Assembly: GCA_035294125.1 (NCBI GenBank)
Contig: DATGLM010000057.1
Span: 248,001-312,000 of the forward strand
Length of the DNA: 64,000 nt
Direction of reading: 5' to 3'
Source: CADDYT01 sp035294125
Lineage (GTDB): Bacteria; Chloroflexota; Ktedonobacteria; Ktedonobacterales; Ktedonobacteraceae
Below, in pieces: positions 1 to 9,019 of this stretch (positions are counted from its first letter, which is position 1; each line of letters starts with the position of its first letter). The position numbers and the translations under genes were made by a program. The notes under the pieces are model-generated. The model worked only from the letters and a program-made list of their open reading frames with translations, searched no databases and was not told the DNA's origin.

Positions 1-335
1 TAGCTGTCCGGCCAGTATTACCGCATCTTCCTGATAGCGAATATGAGCACATTGCGGAAGAAGGGGTCCGTGCTGGATGCGAGGGATTTATTCTGGGACC
101 ACTTTACGCTGACGCCAAAGGACGATATGTGCGCTTCATCCCCCCGGCGCTCCTTGCCCAGGTTCCGGGCAAGACAGGCAGCGTCTCCTGGTCCGCTCAC
201 TCTCCTACATGGACGCGCTATGAAGATACAGAGCGCCTGCAAAGGCTGCTTCTGATGATCGAGCAAAAGGGGGGACGCACCTTTCTCTCGTCAGCAGATG
301 CAGTAGCTCTTGCAAGTCAGATGGTGCGGGCGTAA
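1..335 (+). CDS. Radical SAM protein, C-terminal part (SPL-like family), incomplete
   Basis: The reading frame is open from base 3 and ends at a TAA at 333-335, so the gene begins before the window. The visible 110 residues start PVLPHLPDSEY, then a Gly-rich stretch FILGPLYAD and a last helix RLQRLLLMIEQKGG. This resembles the end of the TIM barrel and the tail of radical SAM proteins of the spore-photoproduct-lyase-like group. The CxxxCxxC cluster motif would lie upstream and is not visible, so the family call rests on the tail alone. The next gene follows after 108 bases on the same strand. Confidence 0.5.
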   Translation, partial: AVRPVLPHLPDSEYEHIAEEGVRAGCEGFILGPLYADAKGRYVRFIPPALLAQVPGKTGSVSWSAHSPTWTRYEDTERLQRLLLMIEQKGGRTFLSSADAVALASQMVRA

Positions 336-443
336 GTCATACATACATCGGCGAAGAGAGTCGATAGCAATCTGAGGTTTGTTTCGAGGGGGTTAGACTG
401 GCGAAGCCAGATTAGCAGCAATAGTACGTGGAGGGCAAACGGT

Positions 444-893
444 ATGCAATTGGTACAGTTTTCCACAACTCCTGGCCTGAAAGGCAAGAGCATGGATCGC
501 CCCGTGATTCTCGTGATTGACGATCAGGCTGCCATACTAGATATACTCTCATGTGCGCTGACCCTTCATGGGTATCAGCCCGTTTGTGCCTCAAACGGCC
601 AGGAAGCGCTTGCATGGATACAGAAAGCGTCACAAACAGGACAATATCCGGCAGCAATACTCCTTGACGTGCTCATGCCTGTGATGAACGGAGCGCGATT
701 TTTATCGACGCTGCGTGCTTGCTGGGATGCTCCTGTGCCGATTCCCCCGATCATTCTTCTCACCGCAGATAAAAGCGATTATAATCACCTGGGATGCGAA
801 AACGTTCTCATCAAGCCCTTCCACATTCGCGACCTGTGTGAGAAACTGGAACTCATGATCCATGCCCATTCTTTACCGGTTGAGGAGAGATAA
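444..893 (+). CDS. Single-domain response regulator (CheY-like receiver)
   Basis: A 149-residue protein that is almost entirely one receiver domain (residues about 20-140). The acidic pair D26/D27, phospho-acceptor D75 in LLDVLMPVMNG, T107 and K124 in IKPF are all present. There is no output domain, so it must act by protein contact or as a phosphate sink. The ATG at 444 has a good GGAGG eight bases upstream; an internal ATG at codon 17 (492) would also keep the whole domain. The next gene starts 5 bases after its stop, so the two are probably co-transcribed. No histidine kinase is adjacent. Confidence 0.9.
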   Translation: MQLVQFSTTPGLKGKSMDRPVILVIDDQAAILDILSCALTLHGYQPVCASNGQEALAWIQKASQTGQYPAAILLDVLMPVMNGARFLSTLRACWDAPVPIPPIILLTADKSDYNHLGCENVLIKPFHIRDLCEKLELMIHAHSLPVEER

Positions 894-898
894 ACACT

Positions 899-1165
899 AT
901 GGAGTTTTCTCCAAACGGTATGGCAGAGAACGTGCCGCAAGATAGGGCGAGAAGTGATTTTGTGCCTGGCCTGGTAGTCGTATATGTATTGCGAGAGGAC
1001 CAGTTTCCTGCCTATCCTGAGAAGCAATGGCGTGGGAAGGTGAAGAAGGTGTATTCCTCAATAGAGACACTGGAGATCGAGATGTTGGAGAAGGGATATG
1101 AAGGTCTTGTGGAGTGCGTCTACTTTAAACAGGTTGTCAGGGTGGAAAGTGAGCAGGGCGATTAA
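899..1165 (+). CDS. Small protein of unknown function
   Basis: 88 residues, acidic C-terminus, no membrane segment and no motif I recognise. Residues 20-85 look like a small alpha/beta domain (VPGLVVVYVLRED, then a KVKKVYSSIETLEIEM stretch). The ATG sits behind GGAGAGATAAACACT, a usable ribosome site, and the gene lies 5 bases after the response regulator and 18 before the Nudix gene, which supports it being real and in one operon. The product could be a partner of the receiver protein, but nothing in the sequence shows this. Confidence 0.6.
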   Translation: MEFSPNGMAENVPQDRARSDFVPGLVVVYVLREDQFPAYPEKQWRGKVKKVYSSIETLEIEMLEKGYEGLVECVYFKQVVRVESEQGD

Positions 1166-1183
1166 GTAGCAGGAGCTTACATT

Positions 1184-1666
1184 ATGCCAGTGCGCAATCA
1201 TTATGTCGCAACCAGTTATGTTTATGATCGGGATGGTGATAGATTTTTTCTGATCTGGCACAGGAAGTCAGGGAAATGGCTCTCACCAGGTGGGCATCTT
1301 GACAGCGGGGAGGAGCCATATAAAGGCGCGCTGCGAGAACTGTTAGAAGAAATCGGGGTGGAAGGTCGCATACTCAATCTCCTTGAGACCCCTCAAGTCG
1401 GAACGCCATCTGTAGCGCAGTTGCCCGCTCCTTTCTGTATCCTGCACGAGAAAATTCCTGCCGGAGCCGAGGGCGAAGAACACATGCATATCGATTTCGT
1501 ATATGTTGTCGAAATACCTCTTCTCGAAGCGTTTAACTTACGAACTGAGGAGGTAGCGCATGCGCGCTGGTTCCCCACAGAAGATATCGATCACATCGAC
1601 ACCTACGAGAATGTGAAGCAGGTCTGCCGCGCTATAAGCGCTATCAGTAAAAGAAATTCATTCTGA
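1184..1666 (+). CDS. Nudix hydrolase
   Basis: 160 residues with a complete Nudix box: G37-x5-E43-x7-R51-E52-x2-E55-E56-x-G58, in GGHLDSGEEPYKGALRELLE. Such enzymes cleave nucleoside diphosphates linked to another group, using Mg2+ bound by the box glutamates. The substrate cannot be read from the sequence. The start has AGGAG nine bases upstream, and the gene is third in a tight operon with the receiver protein and the 88-residue protein. Confidence 0.93.
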   Translation: MPVRNHYVATSYVYDRDGDRFFLIWHRKSGKWLSPGGHLDSGEEPYKGALRELLEEIGVEGRILNLLETPQVGTPSVAQLPAPFCILHEKIPAGAEGEEHMHIDFVYVVEIPLLEAFNLRTEEVAHARWFPTEDIDHIDTYENVKQVCRAISAISKRNSF

Positions 1667-1824
1667 TATATCTCAAATCCAGATCACATTATGTTCCTGC
1701 TCGTATGAAGCGGCCCAGAGAGCATATTCTTCCTGCCCGCTGACTTATGGAGCCTTCTGCCTCGCTTATGGAGCCTCCTGTGAGGTGAAAAGGCCAATGG
1801 ATATGGCATAACAACCAGAGCAAC

Positions 1825-3501
1825 TCATTCACCTGCTATAATCGGCAACACCAGCGCTGATGGATGCTCCTCGTCGTGATAGATTTTCTGTTCCGCAACT
1901 GCCATTTCCGTTGTCAATCCAAGCGGTGCGCCAGTATTCAAATTCCTGTCGTATTTAGGAAAGGCGCTGGAACTGATTTCGAGGCCGATGCGGTGGCTGG
2001 GTTTGAAGACCTGGGCGGTGTTCCAGCAGTCGATGGTGTAGTGGTAGATTTTGTTGGGTTCGATGAGGGTGGGGTGAGCCATGCCTTTGCGGAAGCGGGC
2101 GCGAACCATGCCGTCACAGAGGCGCTGCGCGAAGCCGGTGGGCCAGATGTCAACCAGTTTGGCGGTGAAGTCGGTATCGGGGACAGAAGAGGAGGCGTAG
2201 AGTTCGACGCGAATGGGGCCGGTGACTTCGATCTCCTGGTTGAGAGGTGCGGTGACGTAGACGAGCACGTCGTCGCGGCGTTCGATGGCGGAGTAGTCAT
2301 CGGGTCCGCCGATCTGGGATGAGGTGGGTTCGGTGATGAAGGGAACCGGACGGGCGGGATCATAGCGGTAGTTGTCGGGCGGCTCCTGTGTGACCGGGGG
2401 TGTGGTGGAAAGGGCGCCATCACCGAAACGGCTGTTGGCGCGACCCGCGCTATGCAGGTAATAGGGCGTCCATTGCGTGCGGGCGAGCGGCCATTCCTGC
2501 TCGTCGCGCCATCGGTTCGTGCCCATGATGAAGATGCGTACCGGCGCTCCCGTTGGCCTGGTTGAGCCTTTGAGCCAGCGATCGAACCAGCGCAGTTCTT
2601 CGCCGCGCAGGTCGATGAGCGATTGCGGGCCAAAGTCGACTTCTCCCAGCTTCGATTCCGTGTTGACGGCGTGTCCCCACGGCCCCATGAGCAGGCGCTG
2701 GTTCGCCCGTGCCTCTGCCGTGGCGGCACAGGTGGACATGCCAGTATAGTTCAGGGGAGTGCCAATCTGCTCATCGTCGTACCAGCCGGAGATGTGGAGC
2801 ACCGGCAGGGCGATCTGCTCAAATTTGCTCTGGTAGCGCAGCGGCTCCCAGTAGGCATCAAGCTGCGGGTGTTCCAGGTCGGCACGCCAGAAGGGATTGT
2901 GGTGTCCGGTCTGCTCGTCCATGGTCAGCAGGGGCAAATGTTCGTAGACTCGCGGCCAATCCACGGCCTCCATAAGCTGGTTGGTGTGTCCACTGACAAG
3001 ATGCAGCCAGCAGAGGTGCATGGGGCTGGGCAGGCCGGTGGGTGTCTCGACAAACGGGTCAGAGGGGGCAACGCGCACGATCATTGTGCGCAGGTGGGGT
3101 GGTTGCTCAAGGGCAGCCAGCCACTGGATGCGGCCAGGATAAGAACTGCCCACCGTGCCGACGTTGTTATTTGACCATGATTGGGCCGCGCACCACTCGA
3201 TGGCATCGTAGCCGTCGCGTCCCTCGTTGAAATAGGGGACGAACTCTCCATCAGAATCACCTCGCCCGCGTACATCCTGCGCCACAAAGACATAGCCGTG
3301 CTCTACCAGGTACGTGGCATATTCGAGGATGCGCTGATTTGCTTTCATATAGGGTGTGCGCATTAAGACAACAGGGTATGTTTTCTCTTCTCCCGCCGCC
3401 TCGACGGGGCGGTAGACATCAGCAGAGAGCAGCACGCCGTCGCGCATGGGAACACGCTGGTGAAAATCGATACGTACCTTTTCGAGATTCGGCGTAATCA
3501 T
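1825..3501 (-). CDS. CocE/NonD family hydrolase (X-Pro dipeptidyl-peptidase S15 type)
   Basis: 558 residues, the usual length for the family. The N-terminal alpha/beta-hydrolase part starts with a beta strand pair MRDGVLLSADVYRP and carries the nucleophile Ser120 in GSSYPG (GxSYxG); the catalytic Asp is probably in ISGWYDD and the His in GPWGHA. The C-terminal third (about 340-558) fits the jelly-roll domain of X-Pro peptidases and cocaine esterase. No signal peptide is seen, so it is probably cytoplasmic. Members act on esters, amides or acylated beta-lactams and annotation by homology does not give the substrate. AAGGA precedes the ATG. It stands alone, divided from RNase H by a 46-base gap. 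Confidence 0.9.
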   Translation of the reverse strand: MITPNLEKVRIDFHQRVPMRDGVLLSADVYRPVEAAGEEKTYPVVLMRTPYMKANQRILEYATYLVEHGYVFVAQDVRGRGDSDGEFVPYFNEGRDGYDAIEWCAAQSWSNNNVGTVGSSYPGRIQWLAALEQPPHLRTMIVRVAPSDPFVETPTGLPSPMHLCWLHLVSGHTNQLMEAVDWPRVYEHLPLLTMDEQTGHHNPFWRADLEHPQLDAYWEPLRYQSKFEQIALPVLHISGWYDDEQIGTPLNYTGMSTCAATAEARANQRLLMGPWGHAVNTESKLGEVDFGPQSLIDLRGEELRWFDRWLKGSTRPTGAPVRIFIMGTNRWRDEQEWPLARTQWTPYYLHSAGRANSRFGDGALSTTPPVTQEPPDNYRYDPARPVPFITEPTSSQIGGPDDYSAIERRDDVLVYVTAPLNQEIEVTGPIRVELYASSSVPDTDFTAKLVDIWPTGFAQRLCDGMVRARFRKGMAHPTLIEPNKIYHYTIDCWNTAQVFKPSHRIGLEISSSAFPKYDRNLNTGAPLGLTTEMAVAEQKIYHDEEHPSALVLPIIAGE

Positions 3502-3547
3502 ATAATCGTCCTTCTTTCTAAGAGAATCATGTGTATTCTATGACACG

Positions 3548-4345
3548 CTAGACTTTGTATTTGCTTGCCAGGCCTTTGACCCAGTTGACCTGCTTTTCGG
3601 TGGGGGCGAAATTATTCTTTTGCAGGCGTTTTGCCATGTCGTTAATAAATTCTCGCTCATTGGGTCGAACGCGGCCACTACCAGCATCCAGGCTGTCGAA
3701 GAGCTTTTTCAGCCGTTGTACCTGCTGGCGCAGTGCTGCCAGTTCTGGCGACGAAGGAACGTTATGGGCCTCTGGCGCGTTGGATTCCTGCCACTCCCGG
3801 TAGGCTTCGTAATCGTCATTCCAGGCACCGAGGCCGGCCAGTTCGTCGGCCAGTTCGTTGAGGTCATGCCCGGCGTGACCGCGCACCCACTCGAAGGCGA
3901 GCGGCGCGCTACGATGACCAACCAGGGTGCGATAGAGTGACCAGAGGTCTGGGTTAGCCTTCATCTTGTAGACCCCTTGCGCGACCTTGATGGTATATTC
4001 GCTATCGCTGTGGATGGTCAGCGGTTGGTCACGCGGGGCGATGCTGAGGGCTGCCAGGACGGCGCTAATTTCCGCCCGGTTGTTTGTCGTGTTCGGGGAT
4101 CTCGGAATATGCCCGTGACTCTCGATCTTCGGTGCCCCGTTGCGGATCTGATTGCCTTCAAGGTCGTCGGCTGCCAGTAAGATGGCGCTCCAACCGGCAG
4201 GGCCACCGGGATTCTTAATGCAGGCTCCATCGGTATATGCCACTACTGGCCCCTTGCCTAAAATGGCTCGCTCGCTGGCCGATATGCGTTCTAATGCCTC
4301 CATTACCGAATGCCACTCTAAGGATGAATCGTCTATTACGCTCAC
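3548..4345 (-). CDS. rnhA: Ribonuclease HI with C-terminal extension
   Basis: Removes the RNA strand of RNA-DNA hybrids. The catalytic carboxylates are visible: D39 (YTDGAC), E92 (NNRAE), D114 (HSDSEY) and D167 (ELADELA), plus H160 in the GHAGH loop. The protein has 265 residues, about 110 more than E. coli RNase HI: a 30-residue N-terminal helix and a C-terminal segment (180-265) with a heptad-like stretch LAALRQQVQRLKKLFDSL and a small basic motif near FAPTEKQVNWVKGLASKYKV. The function of that tail is unknown to me. The start is a GTG behind AGGAGGATAT. The stop codon of the SnoaL-like gene is 12 bases upstream, so they form an operon. Confidence 0.92.
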   Translation of the reverse strand: MSVIDDSSLEWHSVMEALERISASERAILGKGPVVAYTDGACIKNPGGPAGWSAILLAADDLEGNQIRNGAPKIESHGHIPRSPNTTNNRAEISAVLAALSIAPRDQPLTIHSDSEYTIKVAQGVYKMKANPDLWSLYRTLVGHRSAPLAFEWVRGHAGHDLNELADELAGLGAWNDDYEAYREWQESNAPEAHNVPSSPELAALRQQVQRLKKLFDSLDAGSGRVRPNEREFINDMAKRLQKNNFAPTEKQVNWVKGLASKYKV

Positions 4346-4357
4346 ATATCCTCCTGC

Positions 4358-4744
4358 TTATCCATTGAAAGAATCCATCGCGACGGTAGACTGATCGTGA
4401 ACAAGGGACCATTTACCATCTTTTTTGCGAAAAACGAGGCTCAGGTAGTGTTGTTTTGCGTAGGGTTCAGAACCCAGGTTGGGGTCGGCGTAGTCCACGA
4501 GAATGAAAGCATAAGCCATTTCAGGTGTCTCAATCGTCTGTAGCACCTTAAAATCCAGTTGCCACTCGGGGTCGGAAAACCAGACAGTATGGAGTTGGAG
4601 AATAGTTTGCCTGCCATGAAGGTACGCGCCGTTATAAATGACAAAGTTCATTTCCTCATCCAGCGCGGCAAGCGAGAGCAATCGTTCCATGTTGCGCTGT
4701 TTCACCGCTTCCATGAATTCCTGTATCATCTGCTTGAAATCCAT
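4358..4744 (-). CDS. SnoaL-like / NTF2-fold protein
   Basis: 128 residues that fit one NTF2-like cone-shaped alpha+beta domain: an N-terminal helix (MDFKQMIQEFMEAVKQRN), then a run of strands ending in LSLVFRKKDGKWSLVHDQS. Such proteins can be isomerases, polyketide cyclases or simple ligand binders, and no catalytic residue can be assigned. Strong GGAGGG site five bases before the ATG. It is transcribed ahead of RNase HI with a 12-base gap. Confidence 0.75.
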   Translation of the reverse strand: MDFKQMIQEFMEAVKQRNMERLLSLAALDEEMNFVIYNGAYLHGRQTILQLHTVWFSDPEWQLDFKVLQTIETPEMAYAFILVDYADPNLGSEPYAKQHYLSLVFRKKDGKWSLVHDQSTVAMDSFNG

Positions 4745-4774
4745 ACCGTCCCTCCTTGAACATAAGATTATGGC

Positions 4775-5344
4775 TTATTTTACCACAACGCCCAGAGCGA
4801 CGAGCACGCCGCCCAGAATGCTCCAGAGGATAATGAAAAGCAGCCAGATGCCGCTGTGTCGTTTGCGAGCTTCTTTGCCGCTCACCTGCTTGAACCAGCG
4901 GGCGGTGACAGGACGGCTGAGTCGCCAGGCGATAATAGGTGAGATGATGAACAGGATGAAGGTCGGCACGAGTGAGAGGTAGTCGCCAGCCCGCAGTGCC
5001 TGCACAGAGTTGATAGCCAGGCCAATGCCGCCTAAGAAACCGAGGGTGTTGCCGATGATTTGCACACGGCGCGCCCAGTTCCAACCGCTGCGTATGCCAT
5101 TGCCAAAAATGGCAAAGAAGAGGGCGATGGGCCACAGGATGAGAACGGAGACAAGCGTTGCCAGTGTGGGATTGAGATGAAGCTGGTTGGCCATTGTGCG
5201 CGTAAAGGAGGGGAAGAGTGGCAGGAGGAATAATTCGACGGTCAGGCCCCAATCGAAAGCCACCGCCATACCGATGCCCTGCGGCTTTGCCTGTTGCTCA
5301 GCCACAGGGTTGGAAGTGGATTGTGATGAAACAATATCTTTCAT
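4775..5344 (-). CDS. Membrane protein of unknown function
   Basis: 189 residues with about four hydrophobic segments: near residues 27-50, 60-82, 92-112 plus 122-140, and a last one at 165-188 (IWLLFIILWSILGGVLVALGVVV). The N-terminus (about 25 residues) is polar and the loop before the last segment is Lys/Arg-rich, so that loop is probably cytoplasmic. I recognise no family. It starts behind AGGGAG, just downstream of a long hairpin in its leader, and is followed after 30 bases by the SnoaL-like gene. Confidence 0.7.
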   Translation of the reverse strand: MKDIVSSQSTSNPVAEQQAKPQGIGMAVAFDWGLTVELFLLPLFPSFTRTMANQLHLNPTLATLVSVLILWPIALFFAIFGNGIRSGWNWARRVQIIGNTLGFLGGIGLAINSVQALRAGDYLSLVPTFILFIISPIIAWRLSRPVTARWFKQVSGKEARKRHSGIWLLFIILWSILGGVLVALGVVVK

Positions 5345-5355
5345 AAGAAACTCCC

Positions 5356-5406
5356 TGTGCGTTTGTTATGCTGTTCGTTTGCGGGTTACACCATAACAGA
5401 CGCACA
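5356..5406 (-). other. Long hairpin in the leader of the membrane-protein gene
   Basis: Bases 5356-5370 (TGTGCGTTTGTTATG) pair with 5392-5406 over 15 positions with one G-U pair, around a 21-base loop. It lies between the transketolase stop and the ribosome site of the next minus-strand gene. No run of T follows, so it is a weak candidate for an intrinsic terminator; an mRNA-processing or translational role is equally possible. Confidence 0.45.
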
Positions 5407-5433
5407 CAGGAGCGAATTTGTATCAGCTTAGCT

Positions 5434-7293
5434 TTACAGCAGGTCCTTTACGGCCTTGATGATGTGGCTGGCGCTGATACCGGCCTCTTCGATCTGCTGA
5501 TCGGGCGTGGCGGAAGCGGGCATGTGGTCCACAGCCAGCCTGGTGACGCGAGGCAGCGGGGCATTGCGCCCGGTGAAGGCGCTCAATACGGCCTCTCCCA
5601 GACCGCCCTGCGGCCAGTGGTCTTCAACGGTGACGATTTTCTCTCCCGTTTCCTTTGCGGCGGTGAAGAGCGTCTGTGTGTCGATGGGCTTGACCGAGTA
5701 GGCATCGATTACGCGAATGGTGATGCCCTCGTTCTTGAGCTGGTCGTAGGCTTTCAGGGCTTCGAACACGGCGATGCCTATAGCAACCACCGTTGCCTGA
5801 TCGTTGTTGGACTGGCGCACAACCTTGCTGCCACCGATGGGGAATTGCTCATCAGGGCTATAGATGACGGGCGTCTTTTCGCGTGTCGTGCGCATATAGA
5901 TGATTCCCTCGTGCCTGGACATCTCTTCTACCAGCTTTGCCGTCTGGTTGGCGTCGCTTGGGGCGAGAACGGTGCTGCCGAAAACGGCTCTCATTTCCGC
6001 GAGGTCTTCCAGCGCCATCTGTGAGGGGCCATCTTCACCGATTGAGACACCGGCATGCGAGCCGACGAGATGAATATTGGCGCGAGAGATGGCGGCCATA
6101 CGCACGAAGTCGTAAGCGCGGCTGAAGAAGGCGCCGAAGGTTGAGGCAAACGGCACTTTGTGGCGCACGCTGAAGCCAACCGCAGCCGCGACCATCTGCT
6201 GCTCGGCAATGAACATCTCGAAGAAGCGATCCGGGTAAGCCTTTTTGAATTCCTCGGAGTAGGTCGAGTTGCTGACCTCGCCATCTAACGCGACGACATC
6301 GGGATTGGCGGCACCGATCGCCACCAGCGCATCTCCGTAAGCTTTACGGGTCGCGACCTGGTCGTTAGTCGAATACTTCGGCAATTCGAGAGGCTTTGCC
6401 TGCGGCTCCGGCGCGGGCTGTTTATGCTCAGGCTTCTGTACAGAGAAGGTCTTGTTTACCTCACCACCCAGTTCTTTGATAGCCTCCTGCGCCTGCTGCT
6501 GGTTGAGCGCCTTGCCATGCCAGCCTTCCTTGTTTTCCAGGAAGGAGACGCCTTTGCCCTTCAAGGTCTTCGCGATGATCAGTGTAGGCTTTTCGGTTGA
6601 TTGCTCGGCCTGGGCGTAGGCATTGTCGATTTCCTCGAGGTTGTGACCATCAATGAGGATAGCATTCCAGCCGAAGCCTTCGGCACGTGCCTTGTAGGCC
6701 TCGCCGTTCCATTGAAGTTCTGTGGGGCCGCGCTGACCCAGACGGTTCATGTCAAGGATGCCAATAAGGTTATTGAGCTTGTAGAAGGAGGCGTGATCGA
6801 ATGCTTCCCAGACGGACCCCTCGGCCATCTCACTATCGCCGAGCAGCACCCAGATGTGGTAGGGCAACTTATCCAGGTACTTGCCGCACAGTGCGATGCC
6901 GACGCCGATAGGCAGGCCTTGACCGAGCGAGCCGGTGGCTACATCGACCCAGGGAATGACCGGTGTCGGGTGCCCCTCAAGGCGGCTTCCATCTTTGCGC
7001 AGCGTCAAAAGTTCCTGGTCACTGATGACGCCTGCGGCTCTGTACATCGAGTACAGGAGCGGTGAGGCATGGCCCTTGGAGAAGATAAGATGGTCGTTAT
7101 CCGGGTTCTGCGGATTCTGGAAATCATAGCGCAGGTATTTCGTCATGAGCACAGCCATGAGATCTGCTGCCGACATGGAGGAGGTTGGATGGCCTGATCC
7201 GGCGGCGGTCGTGCTGCGAATGCTATCCACACGCAACTGCTGGGCGAGTTCTGTCCATTGTTGCACCTGCGGGTTCGTTTGCGTTGTTGTCAA
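5434..7293 (-). CDS. tkt: Transketolase
   Basis: Thiamine-diphosphate and Mg2+ dependent transfer of two-carbon ketol units in the pentose phosphate pathway. About 619 residues in the order N-terminal TPP-binding domain (GHPTSSMSAADLMAVL; GDSEMAEGSVWEA as the Mg2+/TPP motif), pyrimidine-binding domain (about 315-480, FASTFGAFFSRAYD) and C-terminal transketolase domain. The length is that of the shorter animal/Chloroflexi-like class rather than the about 660-residue E. coli class. I prefer the TTG at 7293 because AGAGG lies seven bases before it; the GTG five codons upstream at 7308 has no such site. It appears monocistronic, with a 188-base upstream region. Confidence 0.95.
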   Translation of the reverse strand: MTTTQTNPQVQQWTELAQQLRVDSIRSTTAAGSGHPTSSMSAADLMAVLMTKYLRYDFQNPQNPDNDHLIFSKGHASPLLYSMYRAAGVISDQELLTLRKDGSRLEGHPTPVIPWVDVATGSLGQGLPIGVGIALCGKYLDKLPYHIWVLLGDSEMAEGSVWEAFDHASFYKLNNLIGILDMNRLGQRGPTELQWNGEAYKARAEGFGWNAILIDGHNLEEIDNAYAQAEQSTEKPTLIIAKTLKGKGVSFLENKEGWHGKALNQQQAQEAIKELGGEVNKTFSVQKPEHKQPAPEPQAKPLELPKYSTNDQVATRKAYGDALVAIGAANPDVVALDGEVSNSTYSEEFKKAYPDRFFEMFIAEQQMVAAAVGFSVRHKVPFASTFGAFFSRAYDFVRMAAISRANIHLVGSHAGVSIGEDGPSQMALEDLAEMRAVFGSTVLAPSDANQTAKLVEEMSRHEGIIYMRTTREKTPVIYSPDEQFPIGGSKVVRQSNNDQATVVAIGIAVFEALKAYDQLKNEGITIRVIDAYSVKPIDTQTLFTAAKETGEKIVTVEDHWPQGGLGEAVLSAFTGRNAPLPRVTRLAVDHMPASATPDQQIEEAGISASHIIKAVKDLL

Positions 7294-7496
7294 CTGTTCA
7301 CCTCTCACAAAAGTTACAAATGATGTGTTACCAGTTTGTTAGATGCAGTTTCATTGTAAAACATGAGCCTGTGATGCGCAAGCTGATGGTTTTGGCGCTC
7401 TATAATGTAACACGTATCAACAGCCACAAAATGGCGCAATAAGCAAGTAGCCTATAAGATTATCTTACGATGAGAGTCAAGAAACGAGCAGCCGCC

Positions 7497-8543
7497 CTAT
7501 TCACCTGCCACGATGACGGTTTTGAGCGCCTCACCCGGGTGCGCTACCAGGCGGAACGCCCGGGCTGCGTCAAGCAGGGGGAAGCGGTGTGTAATGACTG
7601 TTTCCGGGCGAATGCGCCCGTTGCGCAGCAGTTCCAGTGCCTGGCGCGTCTCATGCGGACCGGCGGAATAGCTGGTGCGCAGGCTGATTTCCTGGAAAAA
7701 GAGAGGGTTGGGTCTGATGGGCAGTGTTGCCTCCGGCGGTGGAGGCGCAAACAGCAGCACAGTTCCTCCCGGCCCGACCAGCGACAGTCCCAGTTCCATA
7801 GCGCCGGTGCTGGAAGGCGTGACCACTACGATATCTGCCTTCCGGCCATCGTTGGCAGCAAAGACCTGTTCCAACAGTGAGGAATTGTCTTCGCCAGTTG
7901 CGGGATTGAGCGCGTAGTCGATGCCGATATCGCGCGCTCGCTGAAGGCGGTAGGGAATAGGATCGGCAATCATGACGCGAGTGGCACCGCGCTGCTGCGC
8001 CAGTTGTGCCAGCAGCAGGCCGTTGCTGCCAGCGCCCAGCACCAGCACGCTGTCGCCGGGCTGTATTCCGGCACGATTGATACCGCGCACGCAGCAGGCC
8101 AGCGGCTCGATGAGCGTGGCTGCCTCGAAGGAGAGATCATCGGGCAAGGGCAGGACATCAAGCTGCGCATTCGGCGCGGGAACGCGGATGTATTCGGCCA
8201 GGCCGCCGGGATACAGCCGTGTCTCATGGAAGGTGGCACACTGCGAGAACGAGCCGCGCTGGCAAAAGTGGCAGACCATGCAGGGAACATGGTGATGGAA
8301 AAAGACGCGCTGCCCCACGCTGAACCGCTTCTCCGGGATACCCTCGCCAACGGCGGTAATAACTCCTACCGCCTCGTGTCCCGGATAGAGGGGAGCGCGA
8401 GGAGCCATGTACCATTCCATGACATCGCTGGCGCACAGCCCACAGGCCCGCATCTGCACCAGCAGCTCACCGGGACTTATCTCCGGCACCGGCAGATCCA
8501 CCACGCGCACGTCTTCATTTGTATGATACTCAACAGCCAGCAT
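7497..8543 (-). CDS. Zinc-dependent alcohol/polyol dehydrogenase (MDR superfamily)
   Basis: 348 residues. The GroES-like half holds the catalytic-zinc site (CGLCASDV, GHEAVG) and a four-cysteine structural zinc lobe (CMVCHFCQRGSFSQC). The Rossmann half has the NAD(P) motif VLVLGAGSNGLLLAQLA. This pattern fits sorbitol/threonine-dehydrogenase-like enzymes; the substrate cannot be set from sequence. GGAAGGAGAG precedes the ATG. The cupin gene 33 bases upstream on the same strand probably belongs to the same transcript, suggesting a small sugar- or polyol-related unit. Confidence 0.9.
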   Translation of the reverse strand: MLAVEYHTNEDVRVVDLPVPEISPGELLVQMRACGLCASDVMEWYMAPRAPLYPGHEAVGVITAVGEGIPEKRFSVGQRVFFHHHVPCMVCHFCQRGSFSQCATFHETRLYPGGLAEYIRVPAPNAQLDVLPLPDDLSFEAATLIEPLACCVRGINRAGIQPGDSVLVLGAGSNGLLLAQLAQQRGATRVMIADPIPYRLQRARDIGIDYALNPATGEDNSSLLEQVFAANDGRKADIVVVTPSSTGAMELGLSLVGPGGTVLLFAPPPPEATLPIRPNPLFFQEISLRTSYSAGPHETRQALELLRNGRIRPETVITHRFPLLDAARAFRLVAHPGEALKTVIVAGE

Positions 8544-8576
8544 ATCTCTCCTTCCCTTTCCCCTTGTCGGCCTCGC

Positions 8577-8957
8577 TCAGCGTCTGGCCGGAACAACACA
8601 GAGGAAGCCAAAGGGTTCCTCGCCCAGCGTGAAGAACTGGTGTACCTCGTTACCGGGGATGTAGACTACATCTCCAGCCTGTAGCTCGTGCGTCTCCTCT
8701 CCCAATCGTAGTTGAGCGCGTCCGTGCAGCACGTAGACGCCATGATCGTGGGCGTGTTGATCGAGCGAGGTATGCCCGCCGGGCTGAACGGCGAAATAGC
8801 GCAGGTGAAAATGAGGCGCGTTCTCCTCGTTACCGATCAAGATTTGCCGCGTGGCCCGCTCAGCCCCACTGTTCTCCGGCCCATACGCCCGCACCGACAC
8901 TCCCTGCCAGCGAAATTCTCCCTCCTCGCTCTCATCCAGGCGGTGAATAACCCCCAT
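8577..8957 (-). CDS. Cupin-domain protein
   Basis: 126 residues, one cupin barrel. Motif 1 is GGHTSLDQHAHDHGVYVLHG and motif 2 is AGDVVYIPGNEVHQF, giving three histidines and no obvious fourth Glu for a metal. Small cupins of this kind bind metals or sugars or catalyse isomerisations; I cannot choose. GGAGGATATGT before the ATG. It lies just upstream of the alcohol dehydrogenase. Confidence 0.88.
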   Translation of the reverse strand: MGVIHRLDESEEGEFRWQGVSVRAYGPENSGAERATRQILIGNEENAPHFHLRYFAVQPGGHTSLDQHAHDHGVYVLHGRAQLRLGEETHELQAGDVVYIPGNEVHQFFTLGEEPFGFLCVVPARR

Positions 8958-9019
8958 ACATATCCTCCACAGGCTCTTTCATACAAAATAACCGGGAAAG
9001 CTCCCCACTTGAAAGTATA

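Noticed and set aside
1864..3174. Long open frames on the plus strand and in another minus frame across the CocE-type gene
   Set aside because: They mirror codon use of the real gene, show Arg/Pro/Ser-rich or odd composition, and have no ribosome site.
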